Of a DNA stretch of 64,000 nt, positions 37,591 through 45,144 are shown one piece after another. The translations under genes were made by a program, and so were the position numbers. Where the stretch lies: NCBI RefSeq assembly GCF_005298175.1, contig NZ_SZYH01000001.1:2604001-2668000 (forward strand), written 5' to 3'. The stretch's first letter is position 1. Every line of letters begins with the position of its first letter. The DNA is from Marinobacter panjinensis. Lineage in GTDB: Bacteria > Pseudomonadota > Gammaproteobacteria > Pseudomonadales > Oleiphilaceae. The notes beneath the pieces were generated by a model. That model saw nothing but the letters and a program-made list of their open reading frames with translations, was not told where the DNA came from and did not search any database.

Positions 37591-38379
37591 GTGAACGACC
37601 AGGCTGCGGGCGAACAACCAACATCGTCCCCGATCATTCTTGAAACCCGTAATCTGCAGAAAGATTTCAAGGGCTTTACCGCTATCAATAACGTCAATTT
37701 GAAAGTGGAGACGGGTAGCATCCATGCCCTGATTGGTCCCAATGGGGCCGGCAAAACCACTTTTTTCAATCTGCTGACCAGGTTTCTCAAAGCCAGCGCC
37801 GGCGAGATTATCTATGACGGTAAAGACATCACCCACGCCCGGCCGGCTGCCATCGCCCAGCAAGGCCTGATTCGGTCATTCCAGATATCGGCGGTGTTTC
37901 CGCACCTGTCCGCCCGTGAAAATGTGCGCATTGCCCTGCAGCGCACACTGGGGGTGTCCTACCAGTTCTGGCGTTCCAAGCGGGTGCTGGACCAGCTGAA
38001 TGAAGAAGCCCAGGCTACCCTGGAACTCGTGGAGCTTGGTCCCTTTGCCGACACCAAGGCGGTCGAGCTGCCCTACGGTCAAAAACGGGCCCTGGAAATT
38101 GCCACCACTATCGCCCTCAAGCCCAGGCTTATGCTACTGGACGAGCCCACCCAGGGCATGAGTTCCGAGGACGTCGGCACGGTCACCGATCTGATCAGAC
38201 GGGTAGTCGAAGGCCGGACCATCGTGATGGTGGAACACAACCTCAACGTAGTTTCCACCCTGGCCGACACCATCACCGTACTTAACCGGGGTGAGGTCCT
38301 TGCCGAGGGCGATTACGAGACCGTTTCCACCAACCCTGCCGTGATGGAAGCCTACATGGGAACCACCGATGTCGCCTGA
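37591..38379 (+). CDS. branched-chain-type ABC ATPase (LivG-like)
   Basis: 262 residues. Walker A is GPNGAGKTT (K55), Walker B is LMLLDEPTQGM, and the signature is unusual in reading LPYGQKRALEIA, typical of LivG/UrtD rather than LSGGQ. The gene starts with GTG at 37591 and its last bases overlap the next gene by 11. It pairs with the LivF-like protein as the motor of an importer. The gap of 192 bases after the preceding permease may contain a promoter. Confidence 0.9.
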   Translation: MNDQAAGEQPTSSPIILETRNLQKDFKGFTAINNVNLKVETGSIHALIGPNGAGKTTFFNLLTRFLKASAGEIIYDGKDITHARPAAIAQQGLIRSFQISAVFPHLSARENVRIALQRTLGVSYQFWRSKRVLDQLNEEAQATLELVELGPFADTKAVELPYGQKRALEIATTIALKPRLMLLDEPTQGMSSEDVGTVTDLIRRVVEGRTIVMVEHNLNVVSTLADTITVLNRGEVLAEGDYETVSTNPAVMEAYMGTTDVA

Positions 38380-39088
38380 TCAACGTCCGGAATTGCTCCG
38401 AATCGAGAACCTGCACGCCTGGTATGGCGAGTCCCACATTCTCCACGGCATGAACCTGACCCTGCACGAAGGCGAGGTGATTACACTGCTGGGCCGCAAC
38501 GGATCCGGGCGCACCACTACCCTGAAGGCCATTCTTGGCCTGGTGGGTCGGCGCACCGGCTCGATCAAGATTCGCGGCACCGAAATCATCAATATGCCCA
38601 CGCACCGGATTGCCCATGTCGGCAAGCTCGGTTATTGCCCGGAAGAGCGTGGCATTTTTGCTTCCCTCAATGTCGACGAAAACCTGGAGCTGCCCCCAGT
38701 GGTCGCGGAGGGCGGTCTGACGGTGGACGACATCTACACCATGTTCCCGAACCTCAAGGAACGGCGGAAAAGCCAGGGTTCCAAGCTCTCTGGAGGCGAA
38801 CAGCAAATGCTCGCCATTGCCCGCATTCTGCGCACGGGCGCCAACCTGCTGTTGCTGGACGAAATTACCGAAGGGTTAGCGCCGGTGATCCTGAAATCCC
38901 TGGATCAGGTGATTCGCAAACTGCGGGAGAAGGGGTTCACCATCATCCTCGTAGAGCAGAATTTCCGGTTTGCCGCGCCTCTGGCGGACCGCCATTACGT
39001 CATTGAGCACGGCCAGGTGGTGGAACAGATTGACGCCGCTGACCTTGAGGCCAAAAAAGAGCAGCTGAACAGGCACCTGAGTGTCTGA
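38369..39088 (+). CDS. branched-chain-type ABC ATPase (LivF-like) with Arg in Walker A
   Basis: 239 residues. Signature LSGGEQQMLAIARIL and Walker B LLLLDEITEGL are normal. Walker A reads GRNGSGRTT: the invariant lysine is replaced by arginine at residue 48 (codon CGC at 38510). I recall similar NGxGR variants in some LivF-like proteins, so it may be a subfamily feature rather than damage. With a normal LivG partner the dimer could still hydrolyse ATP at one site. Its start overlaps livG. Confidence 0.88.
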   Translation: MSPDQRPELLRIENLHAWYGESHILHGMNLTLHEGEVITLLGRNGSGRTTTLKAILGLVGRRTGSIKIRGTEIINMPTHRIAHVGKLGYCPEERGIFASLNVDENLELPPVVAEGGLTVDDIYTMFPNLKERRKSQGSKLSGGEQQMLAIARILRTGANLLLLDEITEGLAPVILKSLDQVIRKLREKGFTIILVEQNFRFAAPLADRHYVIEHGQVVEQIDAADLEAKKEQLNRHLSV

Positions 39089-39169
39089 GCCTGTGGGCCA
39101 GGTTCGCCGCAAGCGCACCGACCCTGAATCTGATAAGACCGTGAACCTAACAAGAAAAGGAATCCCACT

Positions 39170-40387
39170 ATGTTCAAGCTCTGGAAACAAGGTCTGGCAA
39201 GCGCCATTGCAATAACCACATTGGCAATGCCGCTCACTGCAACCGCCGAACTGACAGACGGTAAGCTCAAGATTGGTGTACTCAGCGATATGTCCGGGGT
39301 TTACAAGGCCCTGGAAGGTCCCGGCGCGGTGATTGCTGCCGAAATGGCCGTCGAAGACTTTGGAGGTTCCGTCCTCGACCAGCCGGTGGAAATCATCTCC
39401 GCCGACCACCAGAACAAGCCGGACATCGGCGCCAGCACCGCCCGGGAGTGGATCGACGCCGAAGAAGTCGACATGATCACGGCCCTCGACAACTCCTCTG
39501 TCGCCCTGTCGGTGCAGGGACTGGCCAACGACAAGAAGATTATCACCATGAACACCGGGGCCGGCACCACTGCCCTTACCGAGGAACAGTGCACGCCCTA
39601 TGGGATCCACTATGTCTACGACACTCACGCATTGCCTGTGGGCACAGCCACAGCCATGGTCAAGAATGGCGGCGAGAGCTGGTTCTTTATCACCGCAGAC
39701 TATGCCTTTGGCCATTCCCTGCGAGACAACACCGGCGCGGTAGTGGAAAGCCTGGGTGGTGAGGTGGTTGGCAACGTCAACGCGCCGCTGTCCACCAACG
39801 ATTTCTCTTCCTATCTGCTGCAGGCGCAGTCCTCCGGCGCCGACGTCATTGGTCTGGCCAACGCCGGGCAAGACACGGTGAACGCCATCAAACAGGCCAA
39901 CCAGTTCCGGATCGTGCAAAGCGGGCAGAAACTGGCGGGTATGCTGGTGTTCATCACCGACGTGCATAGCATGGGCCTCGACATTGCCCAGGGGCTGCAG
40001 TTCACCACCGCCTTCGTGTGGAACCAGAACGACGAAGCCCGAGCCTGGTCAGAGCGCTTCTTTGAGCGCCACGGTGCCATGCCCACCATGGTACACGCCG
40101 GCGTTTACTCCGCCGTTACCAACTACCTGAAAGCGGTTGAAGAAACCGGTACCGACGACAGCGACACCGTTCGTGCCAAGCTGGGCGAGATGACCCTGAA
40201 CGACATGTTCGTGAAGAATGGCTCTATCATGGCGAACGGTTCCATGCTGCACGATATGTACCTGGTGGAAGTGAAGAAGCCCGAGGAGTCCGAAAGCGAA
40301 TGGGACCTGCTGAGAGTGGTATCGAAGATTCCGGCGGAGCAGGCGTATATTCCGCTGTCCGAATCCAAGTGTTCATTAGTTAACTAA
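39170..40387 (+). CDS. branched-chain-type ABC substrate-binding protein (LivK-like)
   Basis: 405 residues with a signal peptide (ending LTATA/ELTDG). The periplasmic-binding fold of the Leu/Ile/Val type I group is shown by KLKIGVLSDMSGVYKALEGP, GAVIAAEMAVEDFGG, and the GHSLRDNTGAVVESLGGEVV segment. Paralogues in this group bind amino acids, amides, urea or aromatic acids. The gene is placed between the two ATPases and the two permeases, so this is one five-gene importer. Confidence 0.88.
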   Translation: MFKLWKQGLASAIAITTLAMPLTATAELTDGKLKIGVLSDMSGVYKALEGPGAVIAAEMAVEDFGGSVLDQPVEIISADHQNKPDIGASTAREWIDAEEVDMITALDNSSVALSVQGLANDKKIITMNTGAGTTALTEEQCTPYGIHYVYDTHALPVGTATAMVKNGGESWFFITADYAFGHSLRDNTGAVVESLGGEVVGNVNAPLSTNDFSSYLLQAQSSGADVIGLANAGQDTVNAIKQANQFRIVQSGQKLAGMLVFITDVHSMGLDIAQGLQFTTAFVWNQNDEARAWSERFFERHGAMPTMVHAGVYSAVTNYLKAVEETGTDDSDTVRAKLGEMTLNDMFVKNGSIMANGSMLHDMYLVEVKKPEESESEWDLLRVVSKIPAEQAYIPLSESKCSLVN

Positions 40388-40425
40388 CGGTAGAACTGAC
40401 CACTGCTTCCGGGGAGATAGCCAAC

Positions 40426-41322
40426 GTGTCAATGCAGGTCATAATGGCCCAGGCGCTGCTTGGGCTGAACGTGGGTGTGTTTTATGCCATGTTGAGCCTG
40501 GGGCTTGCGGTGATATTCGGCTTGCTGAATATCATCAACTTTGCCCATGGCGCCATGTACATGCTGGGGGCGTTCATTGCCCTCATCGGCTACTCTCTCC
40601 TGGAACAATGGTTCGGCATCAGCCTTCAGATCGGTTTCTGGGCGTCACTGCTGGTGGCACCCGTTATCGTCGGCATTCTCGGAGTGCTGATTGAACGTCT
40701 GATGCTCAAACGGCTGTACGAGCTCGACCATATTTACGGTCTGCTGCTCACCTTTGGCATCACGCTCATCCTACAGGGTCTGTTCGCCAACTATTTCAAT
40801 GTTTCCGGCACGCCCTACCCGGGTCAGCCAGAAGCGCTCAGTGGCGTGGTAAACCTCGGGTTCATGTACTTCCCGACCTACCGTCTGTTTGCCATCGTGT
40901 TTTCCCTGGTGGTCTGTTTCGCCACCTGGTGGGCCATCGAACACACCAAGCTCGGCTCCAGGCTGCGAGCCGGCGTGGAGAACCCTGACCTGACCCAGGC
41001 CTTCGGCCTGAATGTCCCCCTCATGGTCACCCTGACCTTCGCCTTCGGCGCCGGGCTGGCCGGCCTGGCCGGGGTGCTGGCGGCTCCCATCTACTCCGTC
41101 AGCCCGCTGATGGGGGCGGACCTGATCATCGTGGTGTTTGCCGTGGTGGTCATCGGCGGCATGGGCTCGATCATGGGCGCCATCCTCTCTGGCCTTGCCC
41201 TGGGACTGGTTGAGGGGCTGACCAAGGTGTTCTACCCACCCGCCGCCAGTACCGTAATTTTCTTCCTTATGGTGCTGGTGCTGCTGTTCCGCCCCGCCGG
41301 CCTGTTTGGTAAGGAGAAATAA
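40426..41322 (+). CDS. branched-chain-type ABC permease (LivH-like)
   Basis: 298 residues, about eight spans. LSLGLAVIFGLLNIINFAHG is the LivH hallmark, and the coupling region HTKLGSRLRAGVENPDLTQA is typical. Start is GTG at 40426, with GGGGAG upstream; ATG 40432 is an alternative. Confidence 0.9.
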   Translation: MSMQVIMAQALLGLNVGVFYAMLSLGLAVIFGLLNIINFAHGAMYMLGAFIALIGYSLLEQWFGISLQIGFWASLLVAPVIVGILGVLIERLMLKRLYELDHIYGLLLTFGITLILQGLFANYFNVSGTPYPGQPEALSGVVNLGFMYFPTYRLFAIVFSLVVCFATWWAIEHTKLGSRLRAGVENPDLTQAFGLNVPLMVTLTFAFGAGLAGLAGVLAAPIYSVSPLMGADLIIVVFAVVVIGGMGSIMGAILSGLALGLVEGLTKVFYPPAASTVIFFLMVLVLLFRPAGLFGKEK

Positions 41323-41327
41323 GCACC

Positions 41328-42248
41328 ATGACCAACCGCATCCTCTTTATCATCATGCTGGTGGCAGGCCTGACCGCCCCCCTGTTTGCCTACCCTGTGT
41401 TCGTCATGGACCTGCTGTGCTTTGCACTGTTCGCCTGTGCCTTCAACCTGTTACTGGGGTACGCCGGCCTGTTATCGTTCGGTCACGCCGCGTTCTTCGG
41501 CGGTGCCGCTTACATTACCGGCTACGTCACCAAGGAATGGGGCTTTAGCCCGCTGCTTGGCATACTCGCCGGCGCGGGGTTTGCCACGGTGCTCGGGGCA
41601 GCCTTCGGTTTCCTGGCCATACGCCGCCAGGGCATTTACTTCGCCATGGTTACCCTGGCACTCGCCCAGATCATTTACTTCCTGGCCCTGCAGATGCCCT
41701 TCACCGGCGGCGAAAATGGTCTGCAGGGTATTCCCCGGGGGAATCTGTTCGGCCTGATTGACCTGAACAACTCCCTCGCCATGTACTACTTCGTATTTGC
41801 CATTTTCCTTATCGGCTTCGGCATTATCTATCGAACCATCAACTCGCCGTTTGGTGAGGTGCTGCAAGCGATTCGTGAAAACGAATCCCGGGCCCTGTCC
41901 CTGGGCTACGACGTGGATCACTTCAAACTGCTGGCCTTCGTCATATCTGCCACCCTGGCCGGGCTGGCCGGTGCCACCAAAGCGATCATTTTTCAGTTTG
42001 CCGCGCTCACTAGCGCTCACTGGCAAACCTCCGGTGAGGTCATTCTGATGACACTGGTCGGCGGACTGGGCACCATCTTCGGCCCGGTCGTTGGCGCCAT
42101 CACCGTGGGTGCCCTCAGCCACGAATTGTCCGCCTACGGCTCCTGGGTACAGGTGATACTCGGTACCATATTCGTGGTCTGCGTCATGGTATTCCGTCGC
42201 GGCATCATCGGTGAACTCCAGCGACTGGTCAGTCGTAAGCGGGGTTGA
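41328..42248 (+). CDS. branched-chain-type ABC permease (LivM-like)
   Basis: 306 residues, about nine spans. FNLLLGYAGLLSFGHAAFFG is the LivM signature, and the coupling loop NSPFGEVLQAIRENESRALS is present. It starts five bases after the previous gene's stop. Its last 20 bases overlap the 3' end of a convergent small gene. Confidence 0.9.
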   Translation: MTNRILFIIMLVAGLTAPLFAYPVFVMDLLCFALFACAFNLLLGYAGLLSFGHAAFFGGAAYITGYVTKEWGFSPLLGILAGAGFATVLGAAFGFLAIRRQGIYFAMVTLALAQIIYFLALQMPFTGGENGLQGIPRGNLFGLIDLNNSLAMYYFVFAIFLIGFGIIYRTINSPFGEVLQAIRENESRALSLGYDVDHFKLLAFVISATLAGLAGATKAIIFQFAALTSAHWQTSGEVILMTLVGGLGTIFGPVVGAITVGALSHELSAYGSWVQVILGTIFVVCVMVFRRGIIGELQRLVSRKRG

Positions 42249-42543
42249 GGATATCAATGATTTCGCGTGTATCTTTCAAGATCGTATAAACACGATCTTC
42301 AACCTCAACTCGCTGGCGACCGCCGTCGATATTTCGAACATCACCGTAACGTAGCAACTCCCGGTCAAAATAATCACCCTTACGGTAGTTGAGTTTCCGC
42401 TCCCAGCCCGGGGGTAACGGCTCACCCCGCTCGACTTTTTTCTGCAATCCGGGTGGAAGCTCCCCACCGTGAGGTGACTCGGCCAATGCCGGCGCCGTGC
42501 CGGCTATCATACCCACAAAGACAAACATGGCTACGTACTTCAT
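42229..42543 (-). CDS. secreted RcnB-like small protein
   Basis: 104 residues. MKYVAMFVFVGMIAGTAPAL and AES form a signal peptide. The mature part repeats the LPPG motif (ELPPGLQKKVERGEPLPPGW followed by ERKL) and ends with RVYTILKDTREIIDIL. This pattern is seen in RcnB/DUF1236-like periplasmic proteins of uncertain role. ATG 42543 was preferred over the frame's start at 42579 because it begins the signal peptide. It overlaps the end of livM. Confidence 0.7.
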   Translation of the reverse strand: MKYVAMFVFVGMIAGTAPALAESPHGGELPPGLQKKVERGEPLPPGWERKLNYRKGDYFDRELLRYGDVRNIDGGRQRVEVEDRVYTILKDTREIIDILNPAYD

Positions 42544-42646
42544 TATCAACTTGCTCCTCAAAACTGGCAACGCGAACACATTAGCTTAGAGTGGAACTCA
42601 CTATGTTAACGTCGATTTATCCCCCGACGTTCCCAAAGAATCATTT

Positions 42647-43594
42647 TCATTCCGTTCGCAAACCACTCCTGATAGCCTCATCAACAAGCCATCGCCGCAG
42701 AATCTGAATGCCCTTCTCCCGCCGGCGACTGGTTTTCCAGGCAAAGTAGAACTTGTCACCAGTCATCACCGAATGGCAGGGCAGCCGCACAAAATCCCCC
42801 GAATCCTTCCGTGTACTGAGCATGTAATCATTGGTCAGCGCGATGCCCTGATGGTAACGCGCCGCCTCCAACGCCAGCAGCATGTGACTGAAATGCTGGA
42901 TCCGCGCCGTACCGGGAATGCTCTGATCCACCCCGCGATACCAGGCTTCCCAGTCACCGGCGGCCTTATCGAAAATGCTGTGGGTGGAAAGCAGCGGGAA
43001 ACGGGACACTTCCTCCGGTGACAACTCCGGCTCGTCTCTCCCCTCAACCTCCGAATCCCGCCCCAGCTCCCGCCGGATGCGCTGCCAGTAATCCTGGCTG
43101 CACACCGGGAACAGCCGTTCGATGTACAACAACTCGTAGCTGAACGCCGACGATGCCGGCTTTATGGTAATAAAACAGTCCGCCACCCGGTCCGACAACA
43201 CCGGATTCTCACTGCTCATCTCCAGCGACAACTCCAGCTGCGGATACTCCCGCTGCAAATCCGGCAACCGCGGCACCAGCCAGCGCACCGCAAACGAACT
43301 GAACACCGACAGTCGCAACCGCGACTCCTCATGCCCAAGTAACTGCTCACTCACCCGCTCAATCTGCAACAGCGCCGACCCGACTCCATCCAGATACTGC
43401 CGCCCCTCGTCCGTCAGCGCGAGCGTTCGCCCACTACGCCAGAACAGCTTCTCACCCAGATAGGCCTCCAGCTGCTTGATCTGATGACTGACCGCACTCT
43501 GACTCACAGCCAGTTCCTCGGCGGCCAGCGAAAAGCTGTTCAACCGGGCAACGGCTTCGAAAACGGGCAGTGATTTCAGGGGTGGCAGCTTCAT
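42647..43594 (-). CDS. LysR-family regulator (GcvA-like)
   Basis: 315 residues with the helix-turn-helix KLPPLKSLPVFEAVARLNSF and later ELAVSQSAVSHQIKQLEAYL, which closely resembles GcvA/AmpR-type LysR proteins, followed by the effector-binding domain. It is transcribed away from the DMT transporter gene at 43882, with repeat copy 5 between them, so control of that transporter is a reasonable guess. Confidence 0.9.
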   Translation of the reverse strand: MKLPPLKSLPVFEAVARLNSFSLAAEELAVSQSAVSHQIKQLEAYLGEKLFWRSGRTLALTDEGRQYLDGVGSALLQIERVSEQLLGHEESRLRLSVFSSFAVRWLVPRLPDLQREYPQLELSLEMSSENPVLSDRVADCFITIKPASSAFSYELLYIERLFPVCSQDYWQRIRRELGRDSEVEGRDEPELSPEEVSRFPLLSTHSIFDKAAGDWEAWYRGVDQSIPGTARIQHFSHMLLALEAARYHQGIALTNDYMLSTRKDSGDFVRLPCHSVMTGDKFYFAWKTSRRREKGIQILRRWLVDEAIRSGLRTE

Positions 43595-43730
43595 TATCTA
43601 TTTTGCTAATACCTATGGCGCAAAGATCATTTTATCGGATATTAGCACACCGATAGAATGCCATCACAAAGTTCAGGTAGAGAAACGAAAAGACCGTTTT
43701 AAAACACCGAGAGCCATCGCTGGAGTATGG

Positions 43731-43840
43731 GAGCCAGCGGGTAAGGCCTTTTCGAAAGCGTGCGGAGCCATGGATGGCGGAGCTCGAGCGTACAGGGATG
43801 TATTTACAGCGTATTTCGAAAAGGCCTTACCCGCTGGCTC
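43731..43840 (+). repeat. structured intergenic element, copy 5
   Basis: Perfect 27-base inverted arms (43731-43757 and 43814-43840) around a plus-orientation core with GCCATGGATGGC and TACAGGGATGTA hairpins, the second as in copy 3. It ends 41 bases before the DMT transporter start. The last six bases of the right arm (TGGCTC) are also present at the second, element-free copy of this leader at 50977. Confidence 0.9.
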
Positions 43841-44296
43841 AAACTCCCAAATTTCGAGCAAGACCAGAAATAGGAGTTCCCATGTCAGGCAAAACCGTAA
43901 ACAGCGCAATCCTTCTGCTGGTGATCGGCAACGCCATGGCCATCATATCCGACGTATTCATCAAGCTGATGGAGCCCGGTGCGCCGATTTTCCAGTTCGC
44001 GTTCCTGCGCTGCGTCATCACCCTGCTGCTGTTACTGCCCCTGGCAGGACAGCTCAACAGGAAACACCTGTTCACCGGCTTCAAGGTCCATGCGGTGCGG
44101 GCACACATACACCTGGCGGGCCTGCTGTGCATGGTCATTGCTCTTGGCAACCTGCCGCTGGCCACCGCCAATGCCGTCTTTTACGCTGCCCCTATCCTGG
44201 TCATGGTGCTATCCACCATCGTATTCCGGGAAAAACTCACCCCACTGAGCGTCATCGCCGTATTCAGCGGCTTCGCCGGCATCGTCGTTATCCTGC
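43835..44296 (+). repeat. direct repeat, left copy (DMT gene leader and first half)
   Basis: This 462-base segment recurs at 50977-51438 without gaps (offset 7142). The first 87 bases (43835-43921) are identical. After that the two copies alternate identical and diverged stretches. The left copy belongs to the intact transporter gene. Confidence 0.93.
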
Positions 44297-44763
44297 GGCC
44301 GGTAGAGTTCAACTGGGCCGCCATCGCCGCTCTGGCAGCTGCGCTTACTCTTTCCATCAACGCCGTCATGGTACGCAAGCTGCCCAAAGAGCAGACAACG
44401 GTTCACAAGCTGCTGCTCAACTACCTGCTGATCCTGCCCGCCAGTTTTGTTCTGATGCTGGCAGAAGGGGCGGCCTGGGACCCATCAATACTGTTCAGCG
44501 CTCTGGGCTCGGCGCTTTTTATTCTAGGTTACAACATCACCGTGCTGCTGGCTTACCGCCAGGTAGACGCCAATCAAGTCACAAGCGCGGAATACACGGG
44601 CCTGATCTGGGCGGTGCTGATTGGCTGGATAGGTTTCAATGAGATGCCCGATCTCTGGTTCGCCGTGGGCAGTGCCATGATCGTGGTACCGCTGATTCTG
44701 GTGGGGTTGCGTTCGCGTCAGCTGAGCCACAGGGTGCTCCCTGCTTACCCAGCGAATAGTTGA
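43882..44763 (+). CDS. EamA/DMT-family transporter, intact copy
   Basis: 293 residues with ten spans in two EamA repeats. It begins MSGKTVNSAILLLVIGNAMA and continues with IISDVFIKLMEPGAPIFQF. ATG 43882 follows a GGAG site; the frame is open upstream only through repeat copy 5. The substrate is unknown. A truncated paralogue at 51024 shares its leader and first half. It is divergent from a LysR regulator. Confidence 0.88.
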   Translation: MSGKTVNSAILLLVIGNAMAIISDVFIKLMEPGAPIFQFAFLRCVITLLLLLPLAGQLNRKHLFTGFKVHAVRAHIHLAGLLCMVIALGNLPLATANAVFYAAPILVMVLSTIVFREKLTPLSVIAVFSGFAGIVVILRPVEFNWAAIAALAAALTLSINAVMVRKLPKEQTTVHKLLLNYLLILPASFVLMLAEGAAWDPSILFSALGSALFILGYNITVLLAYRQVDANQVTSAEYTGLIWAVLIGWIGFNEMPDLWFAVGSAMIVVPLILVGLRSRQLSHRVLPAYPANS

Positions 44764-45144
44764 GACCCTGGGCCAGCGACGATGCAAAGGGACTGACCAC
44801 CAAAAAGGTCGCTGCAAAGTCAGTCGCCACAGGGTTTTGCCCAGGTCCACCTAGTGTCACTGCGACGTCCTGCCCCTACCTCAGAATTTCGGTCCATTTA
44901 AAACTGGAAAAATCCGGCTCCTAAGCGTATCAGGTCACACCAAAACTGAATGTGGCGTGCCAAAGGTTGATTGGCGGATGCACAAAACTGAAGCTACGGC
45001 GCAAAGCGAACATTCATATTTGTTTTAAAGGATGCACTCGATAAAGACCAGCAGATGACTATGGTTTCACGAGAATTCAGCGGCGGCGAAAGCCGCCTGC
45101 TGTAACCGGTTGTGAGCCGCCGAGCTCAGAGCAACATCAGTCAT
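44764..45144. other. 381-base intergenic, start of accessory region
   Basis: No gene was found. The only structure noted is a hairpin near 45081-45098, GGCGGC-GAAA-GCCGCC, with a GNRA-type tetraloop. It lies between the DMT gene and the convergent DUF3604 gene and could serve either as a weak terminator; there is no T-run. The base composition is lower in GC than the flanking genes. Confidence 0.5.

Noticed and set aside
43774..43881. Upstream extension of the DMT transporter
   Set aside because: It reads through the right half of repeat copy 5; ATG 43882 has a ribosome-binding site and the family start.
43673..43909. Minus-strand frame similar to one at 50704-51051
   Set aside because: The similarity simply reflects the antisense of the duplicated transporter leader; no start signal or family match.
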